Notes: a model not told the origin generated them from the letters alone. Positions 52,449 to 61,133 are shown, numbered from the stretch's first letter. The stretch is DNA of 64,000 bases from Prevotella denticola (GCF_900454835.1 NZ_UGTM01000002.1:1-64000), one strand, 5' to 3'. Translations and numbers: made by a program.

Positions 52449-53630
52449 ATGAAAGAATTAGCTCTCAAGTACGGATGCAATCCGAACCAGAAGCCTTCAC
52501 GCATCTACATGGAAGAAGGCGAACTTCCCCTCACAGTGCTCAGTGGCCGTCCGGGCTACATCAACTTCCTCGACGCACTCAACAGCTGGCAGCTTGTAAA
52601 GGAGCTGAAGGCTGCAACCGGTCTGCCTGCCGCAGCCTCGTTCAAGCACGTCAGCCCGGCCGGTGCTGCTGTCGGTCTGCCGCTCAGCGACACGCTGAAG
52701 AAGATTTATTTCGTCGATGATGTCGACTTTGAGCTTACGCCACTTGCCAGTGCATACGCCCGTGCCCGCGGTGCCGACCGTATGTGCTCCTACGGAGACT
52801 TCTGTGCCCTCAGCGACACCTGCGACAAGGAGACGGCACTGCTCATCAAGCGTGAAGTCAGCGACGGTGTGATTGCACCTGACTATACACCTGAAGCCTT
52901 GGAAATTCTGAAGGCCAAGCGCAAGGGCAACTACAACGTGATAAAGATTGACCCGGCTTATGTCCCGGCACCTGTTGAACATAAGCAGGTGTTCGGCATC
53001 ACTTTCGAACAGGGGCGCAATGAGGTGAAGCTCGACGACCCTGCACTCTTCGGAAACGTCCCGACAAAGAACAAGATCTTTACCGAGGCGGCTAAGCGTG
53101 ACCTTATCATATCGCTCATTACACTGAAGTACACACAGAGCAACTCCGTCTGCTACGTGAAAGACGGACAGGCCATCGGCATCGGCGCCGGACAACAGAG
53201 CCGCATCCACTGTACACGCCTGGCAGGCAGCAAGGCTGACGAATGGTGGTTGCGCCAGTGCCCGAAGGTGATGAACCTACCGTTCAAGAAAGGCATCCGC
53301 CGTGCCGACCGTGACAACACCATCAACGTTTATATTTCTGACGAGTATGAAGATGTGCTGCAAGATGGCATATGGCAACAGTTCTTCACGGAATGTCCAG
53401 AGCCTCTGACACGTGAGGAACGCAAGGAGTGGATTGCCAAGAATACGGGTGTCGCACTCGGTTCTGACGCTTTCTTCCCATTCGGCGACAACATTGAGCG
53501 TGCGCACAAGAGCGGCGTAGAATATATTGCACAGGCAGGCGGCAGCATACGTGACGACCATGTCATTGATACCTGCGACAAATACAACATCGCAATGGCA
53601 TTTACAGACATCCGCTTATTCCACCACTGA
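52449..53630 (+). CDS. Stand-alone AICAR transformylase
   Basis: A 393-residue phosphoribosylaminoimidazolecarboxamide formyltransferase, the C-terminal activity of PurH, without the IMP cyclohydrolase (MGS-like) domain of canonical PurH. The start MKELALKYGCNPNQKPSRIY and the catalytic FKHVSPAGAA (Lys-His near 65-66), YGDFCALSD, and FPFGDNIERAHKSGVEYIAQ-type motifs identify it. It uses 10-formyl-THF in purine synthesis. The closing cyclohydrolase must be elsewhere. Confidence 0.93.
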   Translation: MKELALKYGCNPNQKPSRIYMEEGELPLTVLSGRPGYINFLDALNSWQLVKELKAATGLPAAASFKHVSPAGAAVGLPLSDTLKKIYFVDDVDFELTPLASAYARARGADRMCSYGDFCALSDTCDKETALLIKREVSDGVIAPDYTPEALEILKAKRKGNYNVIKIDPAYVPAPVEHKQVFGITFEQGRNEVKLDDPALFGNVPTKNKIFTEAAKRDLIISLITLKYTQSNSVCYVKDGQAIGIGAGQQSRIHCTRLAGSKADEWWLRQCPKVMNLPFKKGIRRADRDNTINVYISDEYEDVLQDGIWQQFFTECPEPLTREERKEWIAKNTGVALGSDAFFPFGDNIERAHKSGVEYIAQAGGSIRDDHVIDTCDKYNIAMAFTDIRLFHH

Positions 53631-53633
53631 TAG

Positions 53634-53667
53634 GTTTGAGGTTTGAGATTTGAGGTTTGAGGTTTAT
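53634..53667. repeat. Left inverted heptad array (GGTTTGA)
   Basis: Five degenerate copies of GGTTTGA / GATTTGA start three bases after the AICAR transformylase stop. They are the reverse complement of the CCTCAAA arrays further right, so the two sets form an inverted pair. Confidence 0.8.
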
Positions 53668-53699
53668 GCCTACGGGATAATACAAGCTCAATTTTCAGA

Positions 53700-53776
53700 C
53701 CTCAAATCTCAAACCTCAATCCTCAAACCTCAAACCTCAAATCTCAAACCTCAAATCTCAAACCTCAAATCTCAAA
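53700..53776. repeat. Eleven-copy CCTCAAA/TCTCAAA heptad array
   Basis: Eleven uninterrupted seven-base units (CCTCAAA or TCTCAAA, one CCTCAAT) end six bases before the ATG of the four-helix-bundle gene. Confidence 0.92.
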
Positions 53777-53781
53777 TCAAT

Positions 53782-54141
53782 ATGGAAATAGAAAATGACA
53801 TATACGTTTTATCCAAGGCTTTTGCTTTAAGGATAATCCATCTATATAGATATTTAACCAATGAGAAAAGAGAAAATGTAATATCAAAACAATTACTTCG
53901 TTCGGGAACAAGTATCGGGGCAAACGTACATGAAGCGAAGAATGCACAAAGCAGGGCTGATTTCTCCTCTAAAATGAACATAGCTTTGAAAGAAGCTACA
54001 GAATCTGAATATTGGATTGACTTACTGAAAGAAGCAACATTCATTTCTAAAGAGGCATACGAATCACTATATGCGGACTGCAGCCGAGTTAAGGCAGTAC
54101 TCGTTAAAATTATCAAAGCAACGAAAAATCCAAAAGAATAA
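53782..54141 (+). CDS. Four-helix-bundle protein (S23/IVP family)
   Basis: A 119-residue member of the four-helix-bundle family related to the 23S rRNA intervening-sequence protein. It begins MEIENDIYVLSKAFALRIIH; the RSGTSIGANVHEAKNAQSRA motif (about 50-69) is the family hallmark. An in-frame upstream extension is just translated repeats and is rejected. The gene is enclosed by heptad arrays on both sides, unlike any neighbour. Function unknown; homologues include Avd of diversity-generating retroelements. Confidence 0.9.
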   Translation: MEIENDIYVLSKAFALRIIHLYRYLTNEKRENVISKQLLRSGTSIGANVHEAKNAQSRADFSSKMNIALKEATESEYWIDLLKEATFISKEAYESLYADCSRVKAVLVKIIKATKNPKE

Positions 54142-54142
54142 A

Positions 54143-54174
54143 CCTCAATTCTCAAACCTCAAACCTCAAACCTC
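54143..54174. repeat. Right heptad array (CCTCAAA)
   Basis: Four heptads start right after the four-helix-bundle stop codon. A fifth, CCTCATG, contains the ATG at 54175 of the next gene. Confidence 0.85.
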
Positions 54175-54360
54175 ATGGATGATTTTCAAAGTATATTAGA
54201 GAATGGCATCAGCTTCAAGGGGTCATCAGGACCGAAAAAAGAAGATGACAAAGTGAAGACCAAAGCCAAGAAGAAGAAGTATGTTACCGGGGCACACGGT
54301 TCCGGCAGTGCAAAACAGAAGGCTAAATACCGCCAGCAACGTGCCAACCGACACAAGTAA
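54175..54360 (+). CDS. Small basic protein of unknown function
   Basis: A 61-residue protein with an acidic start and a very basic tail (KTKAKKKKYVTG, GSGSAKQKAKYRQQRANRHK), suggesting nucleic acid binding; I do not recognise a family. Its ATG is formed within the heptad array, and a terminator follows directly. Confidence 0.65.
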   Translation: MDDFQSILENGISFKGSSGPKKEDDKVKTKAKKKKYVTGAHGSGSAKQKAKYRQQRANRHK

Positions 54361-54372
54361 ACAAAAACAACG

Positions 54373-54430
54373 AACGCCCTCGTTTGTCCGTCCCTATCAA
54401 AGGGATTTGAAGAAACGAGGGCGTTTGTTG
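54373..54430 (+). terminator. Terminator after the small basic gene
   Basis: Stem AACGCCCTCGTTT / AAACGAGGGCGTT, 13 bases, with an inner TCCCT/AGGGA stem and a T-rich tail. Confidence 0.85.
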
Positions 54431-54462
54431 TTTATTTCATATATTCTCTAAAGTTGAGAAAG

Positions 54463-54550
54463 GGTCCACCTTTTTGAGCGAAAAGGTGGACCGTTTTGAA
54501 GAAAAGGGTCAACCGTTTCAAGGAAAAAGGTCAACCGTTTTGAGGAAAAG
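54463..54550. repeat. Four-unit 22-base array (GGTCAACCGTTTTGA)
   Basis: Units begin at 54463, 54485, 54507 and 54529, each exactly 22 bases, of the form GGTCAACCGTTTTGAGGAAAA with small changes; a fifth partial unit follows. It lies between the terminator after the small basic gene and the next array. Confidence 0.88.
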
Positions 54551-54632
54551 TGTGAACAGCAGAGAGAAAGCAATCCTGTCTGATGAATCTGTTAATTCAA
54601 ACACTGCTGACTCCACAGTCTTTTTCAAATTC

Positions 54633-54720
54633 TTTTCATGAAAAAAAATATTTTTCTTCATGAGAAGAAATATTTATTTTCACGACAAGAAATATTTATT
54701 TACGTGAAAATAATTCCGAA
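54633..54720. repeat. Four-unit 22-base AT-rich array (TTTTCATGA...AAATATTTA)
   Basis: Units begin at 54633, 54655, 54677 and 54699, each exactly 22 bases, of the form TTTTCATGAAAGAAATATTTA in degenerate form; the palindromes TTTTCATGAAAA and AAATATTT are visible. It ends 20 bases before the stop codon of pgeF. Confidence 0.88.
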
Positions 54721-54740
54721 ATGACCATTAAGACAAGTAT

Positions 54741-55520
54741 TTATTTCAGGGCAATACCTGTATAGATGGTGCCGAATCCTTCTTTAAGAATACGTGCTGA
54801 GAAAAAGTCGGAAGCGTTATCGTAGGTGCAGATAGCGGACTGAAGGATATTGGCAGCTGGCACACCGAGTTCTTCTAATTGAAGTTGATTACAGAGCGGA
54901 AGGTCAATATGCCACTTTTCATACATACATGCAATACGCTCCATTGCGAAACCAGCAGACGCAAAGGCAGCATAGACTTCCTGCCCTACCTCAAAGTTTT
55001 TCTGAGAGATACAAGGTCCTATAACCGCCTTGAGCTCCTTCGGGTCGGTACCATACAGCTCTGTCATCCTGCGAAGCGTGTGCTGAACGATACGTTTCAC
55101 CGTACCCCGCCAGCCTGCATGGGCTGCACCGACGGCATGATGAACCGGATCGTAAAAGAGGACAGGGACACAGTCGGCCGTATGAACACCGATGCAGACG
55201 TTACGACAATCGGTGACGACAGCGTCTTTGCCTTCTTCCTGATCGGCCTGTTCCGCAGCAGAAAGCCGGAGAAAACCATCGGTCACGGTCAGGCAATGCG
55301 TTTCGTGTATCTGATGAAGACGGATTATCTTACCAGCCTCAACACCTATCTCCGCCGCAACAGCCTGCAGGTTGTCAGCCACAGCAGCGGGATCATCACC
55401 GCGATAAGGATTGATGTTCAGTGTTGCAAGCCGCCCTTTACTGACACCCCCATGGCGCGTCGTACTGAATGCCACAGCGTCATCGGCAATCGTATAATAA
55501 TGCAGTACGGGCTTAGCCAT
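54741..55520 (-). CDS. pgeF: Laccase-domain purine nucleoside phosphorylase (YfiH family)
   Basis: A 260-residue multicopper-oxidase-like (DUF152) protein of the YfiH/PgeF family, shown in relatives to act as a zinc purine nucleoside phosphorylase or to edit peptidoglycan. Key residues: [28 protein letters not shown] and [11 protein letters not shown], with three histidines and a cysteine for metal. The start at 55520 (MAKPVLHYY) overlaps the obgE stop as ATGGCTAA; a longer frame is rejected because it lies in obgE. Confidence 0.9.
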   Translation of the reverse strand: MAKPVLHYYTIADDAVAFSTTRHGGVSKGRLATLNINPYRGDDPAAVADNLQAVAAEIGVEAGKIIRLHQIHETHCLTVTDGFLRLSAAEQADQEEGKDAVVTDCRNVCIGVHTADCVPVLFYDPVHHAVGAAHAGWRGTVKRIVQHTLRRMTELYGTDPKELKAVIGPCISQKNFEVGQEVYAAFASAGFAMERIACMYEKWHIDLPLCNQLQLEELGVPAANILQSAICTYDNASDFFSARILKEGFGTIYTGIALK

Positions 55521-56685
55521 CCGTATATTCAAAGTCATCAAGGTCTTCCACCTCGTCCAGTTCGTCAATCCCAACTTCCTCAACATCGTCGGCATCAGCA
55601 TCTTCAGCTTCCAGCTCGGCGGCGAAACGCTTCATATCCTTATCCCGATGCACAAGTGTGTCTTCTGCGGTAATTTCCTGTAACTTGTTGCTCTCAGCGT
55701 TGAGTTCCTTCCAGAGCACATCCTTCAGATCATCAAGTCCTTGTCCGGTAACGGCTGAAATGAAGACGACAGGAAGGTCGGTCGGCAACGTTTCACGCAG
55801 CATTTCAATGAGTTCCTCATCCAGCAGGTCGCACTTCGTGACGGCCAGTACCCGGTGCTTGTCGAGCATCTCGGGATTAAAATGCTGCAACTCATTCAAC
55901 AGTATTTCATACTCACGCTTAATGTCGTCAGTATCGCCCGGCACCATGAAGAGCAGAAGGGAGTTGCGCTCGATATGACGGAGGAATCGCAAGCCGAGTC
56001 CCTTCCCCTCACTGGCACCTTCGATGATACCCGGTATATCGGCCATCACGAAACTCTGGCTGTCACGATAGCTGACGATGCCCAGCGATGGTTCCATCGT
56101 CGTAAAAGGATAGTTGGCAATCTTCGGCTTCGCACTTGAGAGAGAAGACAGCAGCGTAGACTTTCCCGCATTCGGGAAACCTACCAGACCGACATCGGCC
56201 AGCAGCTTCAACTCAAGGATGACTGTCATCTCCTGCATCGGCTCACCCGGCTGTGCATAACGCGGAGCCTGATTGGTCGCCGTACGGAACTGGAAGTTGC
56301 CCAGTCCGCCACGTCCGCCTTTCAACAGCAGCACCGTCTGTCCGTCGTACATGACATCGCAGACATACTTGCCCGTCTCGGCATCGTAGACCACTGTTCC
56401 GCAGGGAACATCGATATAGACATCCTTGCCGTCCGTGCCGTGACACTTGTCACGGCCGCCGTTGCCGCCATGCTCTGCATAGACATGACGCTGATACTTC
56501 AGGTGAAGCAGTGTCCAGTAATTGTGGTTGCCACGCAGGTAAACGCTTCCGCCCTTGCCGCCGTCGCCGCCGTCAGGTCCGCCGTTGGGGTTATACTTCA
56601 CATGACGAAGATGCATCGATCCTCGTCCGCCCTTGCCGGAACGGCAGTAAATCTTCACATAGTCTACAAAATTAGAATCAGCCAT
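55513..56685 (-). CDS. obgE: Obg family GTPase
   Basis: A 390-residue ribosome-associated GTPase. The Gly-rich Obg fold (about 1-158) includes [18 protein letters not shown] and GGRGGLGN; the G domain has GFPNAGKST (G1, about 168-176), DIPGI (G3, about 215) and TKCD (G4, about 285). The C-terminal tail is acidic ([20 protein letters not shown]). It acts in 50S assembly and stress response. The stop overlaps the pgeF start by eight bases. Confidence 0.96.
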   Translation of the reverse strand: MADSNFVDYVKIYCRSGKGGRGSMHLRHVKYNPNGGPDGGDGGKGGSVYLRGNHNYWTLLHLKYQRHVYAEHGGNGGRDKCHGTDGKDVYIDVPCGTVVYDAETGKYVCDVMYDGQTVLLLKGGRGGLGNFQFRTATNQAPRYAQPGEPMQEMTVILELKLLADVGLVGFPNAGKSTLLSSLSSAKPKIANYPFTTMEPSLGIVSYRDSQSFVMADIPGIIEGASEGKGLGLRFLRHIERNSLLLFMVPGDTDDIKREYEILLNELQHFNPEMLDKHRVLAVTKCDLLDEELIEMLRETLPTDLPVVFISAVTGQGLDDLKDVLWKELNAESNKLQEITAEDTLVHRDKDMKRFAAELEAEDADADDVEEVGIDELDEVEDLDDFEYTDG

Positions 56686-56763
56686 AGCAAGTGATGGGTA
56701 TTTAGGAAATGGAATAAATAACCGTTTATATCAATATGGAAGACTTTTGTCTATTGGGGCTTA

Positions 56764-56840
56764 TATTAAAAAGCTGATAGATATTAGGAGGAAGACAATA
56801 CCGTTAAGTATTCGTCTATTCCCAACATCTATCAGCTGAA
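56764..56840 (-). terminator. Terminator of the hpt-adk transcript
   Basis: Reverse-strand stem AGCTGATAGAT / ATCTATCAGCT, 11 bases perfect, around a 44-base AT-rich loop, followed by TTTTTAATA just before obgE. It begins eight bases after the adk stop. Confidence 0.65.
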
Positions 56841-56844
56841 TCTA

Positions 56845-57417
56845 TTACAGTGAGTCAATAACAGACTCTATTCTGCTAAAGATCTCATCAATCGTACCTA
56901 AGCCCTCTACATGATGATGAACACCCTCACTTTTATACCAATCTATCAATGGAGAAGTTTGTGTGTGGTAAACATTGAGCCGCTTCTTGATTGTCTCTTC
57001 GTTATCATCAGAACGGCCGCTCTGCTGTCCACGGAGAATCAGACGGTTCATCAGCTCGTCCTCGGGAACGAAGAGTTCAATCATGGCAGCCACGTTATGA
57101 CCGCGATCAGCCAGCATCTTCTTCAGTGCTTCAGCCTGCGGGATAGTACGTGGGAAACCGTCGAAGATAACCCCCTTATGCTCCTTGCCGAAGCTGTCGT
57201 AAACGCTGGCAAGAATATCAACCATCAACTCATCCGGAATGAGCTGACCATCATCTATGTATCTCTTGGCTGTTTTACCCAGTTCCGTACCGTTCTTGAT
57301 TTCGTTACGGAGGACATCCCCCGTAGAGATGTGACCGAAACCATACTTCCCGATCATCTTGTCGCTCTGGGTACCTTTGCCGGCACCCGGCGCACCGAAA
57401 ATTACAATATTCTTCAT
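56845..57417 (-). CDS. adk: Adenylate kinase
   Basis: A 190-residue short-form adenylate kinase that interconverts ATP, AMP and ADP. P-loop GAPGAGKGTQ at about 8-17, STGDVLR (about 33), DGFPRT (about 86) and RLILRGQQSGR (LID, about 125). The short form lacks the zinc-binding LID. The ATG overlaps the hpt stop by one base (TAATG). Confidence 0.97.
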   Translation of the reverse strand: MKNIVIFGAPGAGKGTQSDKMIGKYGFGHISTGDVLRNEIKNGTELGKTAKRYIDDGQLIPDELMVDILASVYDSFGKEHKGVIFDGFPRTIPQAEALKKMLADRGHNVAAMIELFVPEDELMNRLILRGQQSGRSDDNEETIKKRLNVYHTQTSPLIDWYKSEGVHHHVEGLGTIDEIFSRIESVIDSL

Positions 57418-57956
57418 TATTCTTTCACTAAAGTGTAAATATCTCTCAGATTGCGACCCTGCTGGTCATAGTCGAGTCCGTAACCGACGATGAAATCATT
57501 AGGTATTTCAAACGCAGCATACTCAATATCCAGAGGCACCCTCAGCTTGCCCGGTTTCAACAGCAATGTGCAGATATGCAGGCCTGCCGGCTCACGTGTC
57601 CCCAATGTCTCGAGCATACGTTTCATGGTTGCACCGGTATCGACAATATCCTCAACAATGACGACTTCCCGCCCCCGGATGTCCTCGTTCAGTCCTATCA
57701 CTTCCTTGATTGTGCCTGTAGAGGTAGTACCCTGATAAGAAGCCAGCTTGACAAACGAGATTTCACACGGAATGGTTATGTTCTTCATCAAGTCGGCAGC
57801 ATACATGAACGATCCGTTCAGCACCGCAAGGAAAAGCGGAGTCTTCCCCTCGAAATCCTTGTTTATACGGTCTGCTATCAGCTTTACTCTCTCCAGAATC
57901 TTGGCTTCAGGAATGGAAGTCTCGAACGTCTTGTCCTTGATTGTCACTCGACTCAT
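57417..57956 (-). CDS. hpt: Hypoxanthine phosphoribosyltransferase
   Basis: A 179-residue type I phosphoribosyltransferase for purine salvage from hypoxanthine (and guanine) plus PRPP. The PRPP loop VEDIVDTGATMKRML (about 103-117), FVKLASYQGT (about 72) and FEIPNDFIVGYGLDYD (about 152) are intact. It is first in the hpt-adk transcript with a -7 element upstream. Confidence 0.95.
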   Translation of the reverse strand: MSRVTIKDKTFETSIPEAKILERVKLIADRINKDFEGKTPLFLAVLNGSFMYAADLMKNITIPCEISFVKLASYQGTTSTGTIKEVIGLNEDIRGREVVIVEDIVDTGATMKRMLETLGTREPAGLHICTLLLKPGKLRVPLDIEYAAFEIPNDFIVGYGLDYDQQGRNLRDIYTLVKE

Positions 57957-57980
57957 TTCTCTTTAATCTATAATTTAGCG

Positions 57981-57988
57981 CAAAATTA
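57981..57988 (-). promoter_or_regulatory. -7 element of hpt-adk
   Basis: Reverse-strand TAATTTTG followed by CG, 25 bases before the hpt start; divergent to the nnrD element. Confidence 0.6.
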
Positions 57989-58032
57989 CGAAAATTATAC
58001 CAAACAATCCCATACGATTAGCATTTATTTTG

Positions 58033-58040
58033 TAAATTTG
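58033..58040 (+). promoter_or_regulatory. -7 element of nnrD
   Basis: TAAATTTG followed by CC only nine bases before the ATG at 58049. The transcript would be nearly leaderless. Confidence 0.6.
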
Positions 58041-58048
58041 CCATCGGT

Positions 58049-59566
58049 ATGAAGATATTCACGAGTGCCCAGATTCACGAACTGGACAGATATACTATAG
58101 AGCACGAACCCATCAAGTCGGTCGACCTGATGGAGCGTGCAGCAAAGGCCATTACCCGGGCTGTCGCCGAGGAATGGACGACGCATACACCGGTCGTGGT
58201 TTTTGCCGGCCCCGGCAACAACGGCGGTGATGCCCTTGCCGTGGCTCGCCTGCTGACCAATGAAGGTTATAAGGTCAGGACCTATCTATTCAATATCACC
58301 AACCACCTTTCCGATGATTGCGTGACAAACCGGCAACGGCTGCTCGACGGCCGGCACGCCAAGGACTTCACGGAAATCACGGCCAAGTTCGACCCTCCTG
58401 AACTGACGGCCGACACGCTTGTCATCGACGGCCTTTTCGGTTCCGGGCTCAACAAGCCGCTTGCCGGAGGGTTCGCCTCGTTGGTGAAGTACATCAACCA
58501 AAGCCCGGCAAAGGTTGTCAGCATTGATGTTCCGTCAGGCCTGATGTCGGAGGACAATACATATAATGTAAGGGCAAACATTATCCATGCAACACTGACA
58601 CTGACGCTGCATGAGAAGAAGCTCGCTTTCCTCTTCGGCGATGCACAGCAGTTCATCGGCCGGCTGAAAGTCCTGGACATCCGGCTGAGCCAGGAATATA
58701 TCCAGAAGACAGAGGCACAGTATTACGTACTCGAAGAGAGCGATGTGCGCTCACGCCTGCTCCATCGCGACGACTTCGCGCACAAAGGCAACATGGGCAA
58801 TGCACTCATCGTTGCCGGCAGCTACGGTATGTCGGGTGCAGCCATCCTTGCCACACGTGCCTGTCTGCGCAGCGGTGCGGGAAAGGTCACGGTACACACG
58901 CCGAAGAAGAACTACGGAGTCATGCAAATATCCGTCCCGGAGGCGGTCCTGCACATGGACCATGAAGAGACGGCATTCACCGAAGCTGTTGATACAGACG
59001 GCTTCGATGCTCTGGGGATAGGACCGGGACTGGGATGCCAGGAGACAACGGCAATAGCCATGATCGCCCAGATCCGACGCGCCCAATGTCCGATTGTAGC
59101 AGATGCAGATGCCTTGAACATTCTTGCCAGTCACCGTGCATGGATGCAGCAGTTGCCAAAAGGAATCATCATGACCCCGCATCCGAAGGAACTCGACCGG
59201 CTGACAGGCTCGCCTGCCAATGCCGACTTCGAACGGCTGCACCGGACACGCGAACTGGCACAGTCGCTTCAGGCATATATCATACTAAAAGGTCACAACA
59301 GTGCGCTTTGCCTTCCTGACGGTCAAGTCGTCTTCAACCCTACAGGCAACAGCGGCATGGCTACTGCCGGCAGCGGTGACGTACTGACAGGAATCATCAC
59401 AGCTCTTCTCGCACGGGGCTACCATCAGCACAACGCCTGCATCGTGGGTATGTATCTCCACGGACTGGCCGGCGACATCGCCGTGAAGACTCTCGGCAAG
59501 GAAAGTCTGACGGCAAGTGACATCATCGACTATCTTCCCCATGCCTTCAAGCATTTAGACGATTAA
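58049..59566 (+). CDS. nnrD: Bifunctional NAD(P)H-hydrate epimerase/dehydratase
   Basis: A 505-residue repair enzyme for hydrated NAD(P)H. The N-terminal epimerase (YjeF_N, about 1-215) has GPGNNGGDALAVARLL, and the C-terminal ADP-dependent dehydratase (about 225-505) has NMGNALIVAGSYGMSGAA, DADALN and the catalytic GSGDVLTGIITALLA. Both halves are complete. It is monocistronic with its own promoter; a hairpin follows. Confidence 0.95.
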   Translation: MKIFTSAQIHELDRYTIEHEPIKSVDLMERAAKAITRAVAEEWTTHTPVVVFAGPGNNGGDALAVARLLTNEGYKVRTYLFNITNHLSDDCVTNRQRLLDGRHAKDFTEITAKFDPPELTADTLVIDGLFGSGLNKPLAGGFASLVKYINQSPAKVVSIDVPSGLMSEDNTYNVRANIIHATLTLTLHEKKLAFLFGDAQQFIGRLKVLDIRLSQEYIQKTEAQYYVLEESDVRSRLLHRDDFAHKGNMGNALIVAGSYGMSGAAILATRACLRSGAGKVTVHTPKKNYGVMQISVPEAVLHMDHEETAFTEAVDTDGFDALGIGPGLGCQETTAIAMIAQIRRAQCPIVADADALNILASHRAWMQQLPKGIIMTPHPKELDRLTGSPANADFERLHRTRELAQSLQAYIILKGHNSALCLPDGQVVFNPTGNSGMATAGSGDVLTGIITALLARGYHQHNACIVGMYLHGLAGDIAVKTLGKESLTASDIIDYLPHAFKHLDD

Positions 59567-59594
59567 CAGCCCGATTGCATACAGACCAGATGAC

Positions 59595-59640
59595 AACAAC
59601 AATCCCCGCCCGGACATCTCCTGACGAGGATTGTTGTTTC
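59595..59640 (+). terminator. Terminator of nnrD
   Basis: AACAACAATCC at 59595-59605 pairs with GGATTGTTGTT at 59628-59638 and is followed by a short T-rich tail. Confidence 0.75.
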
Positions 59641-59789
59641 CAACCGATTTCCATTCTTTTCTGAACTACTTCTGTCCGGGCATTATAATGACTGACATAG
59701 TCCGTGCTGAGCCTTAACACCCATGGAGAACGCCATCAGCACCAATGGTATTTACCATCAACACACTGACAGGAAACTATCAGAACAAC

Positions 59790-59825
59790 AAAAAGCGGTA
59801 GCCTCCACAAAGGAAACTACCGCTA
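59790..59825 (-). terminator. Terminator of fba
   Basis: On the reverse strand GCGGTAG pairs with CTACCGC, 15-base loop, followed by TTTTTG. It lies about 42 bases past the fba stop. Confidence 0.8.
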
Positions 59826-59864
59826 GACTTTATTCAATCAAACTGATATCAATTGATGAGTCGA

Positions 59865-60881
59865 TTAGTCGCAGTTGACGAGCTTACCGTCAGAACCGAG
59901 CACATCGGTGATCTTGTGCTTGTACAGATCCACCATGTACTCACGGGCCTTGCCGCAGTACTGACGCGGGTCGAAGTATTCTGGGTGCTCATCGAATGTC
60001 TGGCGAACACCAGCGGTGAAGGCGAGACGAGAGTCGGAGTCGATGTTGATCTTGCAGACAGCACTCTTGGCAGCCCTGCGGAGCTGATCCTCTGGAATAC
60101 CGACAGCGTTTGGCAGTTTACCGCCGTGCTCGTTGATGATGTCAACATACTCCTGTGGAACAGAAGAAGAACCGTGGAGAACGATTGGGAAGCCGGGAAG
60201 CTGCTTCTCGATGGCTGCGAGAACGTCAAATGCCAATGGAGGAGGAACGAGACGGCCGGTCTTCGGATCACGTGTACACTGCTCCGGAGTGAATTTGTAA
60301 GCACCGTGAGAAGTACCGATGGAGATAGCCAGAGAGTCGCAGCCTGTGCGGGTAGAGAAGTCTACGACCTCTTCAGGCTTGGTGTAGTGAGAAACCTCAG
60401 ATGCGACCTCGTCCTCAACACCGGCAAGTACACCCAGCTCTGCCTCGACAGTGACGTCGTACTGATGAGCATACTCAACAACCTTCTTGGTCAGTGCGAT
60501 ATTCTCCTCGTAAGGAAGAGCTGAACCGTCGATCATTACAGAAGAGAAGCCGAAGTCAACGCAGCTCTTGCAGGTCTCGAAGCTGTCGCCGTGGTCCAGA
60601 TGAAGAACAATCTCCGGATGATGGCAACCCAACTCCTTCGCATACTGGACAGCACCTTCTGCAAGGTAGCGGAGCAGTGTCTGGTTGGCATACTTGCGGG
60701 CACCCTTGGAAACCTGAAGGATAACCGGTGACTTCAGCTCGGAAGACGCCGTGATGATAGCCTGGAGCTGCTCGAGGTTATTAAAGTTGAATGCCGGGAT
60801 AGCGTAACCGCCGCCAATCGCTCTCTTGAACATATCACGTGTGTTCACGAGACCTAATTTCTTGTAATCTACTACTGCCAT
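59865..60881 (-). CDS. fba: Class II fructose-bisphosphate aldolase
   Basis: A 338-residue zinc-dependent aldolase of glycolysis, cleaving fructose-1,6-bisphosphate. PAFNFNN, HLDHGDSFETC (H and D of the metal/catalytic site, about 91-101), EAELG near 142, SIGTSHGAYKF (about 188) and LHGSSSVPQEYV (about 238) are family hallmarks. Length fits the Bacteroidota version. It is monocistronic with a good promoter and terminator. Confidence 0.97.
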   Translation of the reverse strand: MAVVDYKKLGLVNTRDMFKRAIGGGYAIPAFNFNNLEQLQAIITASSELKSPVILQVSKGARKYANQTLLRYLAEGAVQYAKELGCHHPEIVLHLDHGDSFETCKSCVDFGFSSVMIDGSALPYEENIALTKKVVEYAHQYDVTVEAELGVLAGVEDEVASEVSHYTKPEEVVDFSTRTGCDSLAISIGTSHGAYKFTPEQCTRDPKTGRLVPPPLAFDVLAAIEKQLPGFPIVLHGSSSVPQEYVDIINEHGGKLPNAVGIPEDQLRRAAKSAVCKINIDSDSRLAFTAGVRQTFDEHPEYFDPRQYCGKAREYMVDLYKHKITDVLGSDGKLVNCD

Positions 60882-60930
60882 AATTTCTTATGATTTAAAT
60901 AATGAATAACTCAATACCTATTTACACCTG

Positions 60931-60961
60931 CAAATTTACAGCTTTATTTTCTGATAACCAA
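60931..60961 (-). promoter_or_regulatory. Promoter of fba
   Basis: Reverse strand: TTG at 60959-60961, a 20-base spacer, TAAATTTG at 60931-60938 followed by CA. The leader to the ATG at 60881 is about 45 bases. Confidence 0.75.
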
Positions 60962-61133
60962 GAGCAGAAGCCTATTAAATGAGCACGAAGTGTTAAATTG
61001 CGTAATTAAAAGTCAGCCTAAGAGAGCACCGTCAATTCTCCACACAGACACAGATACCCGCAATTTATCACTTCCCTGCCATACCTATCATGATTTCTTG
61101 TTTTGCATCAGTCCCCCTATCAATAAAAAACCG

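Noticed and set aside
54463..54720. CRISPR array
   Set aside because: Units of 22 bases abut directly without unique spacers, and there are no cas genes in the window.
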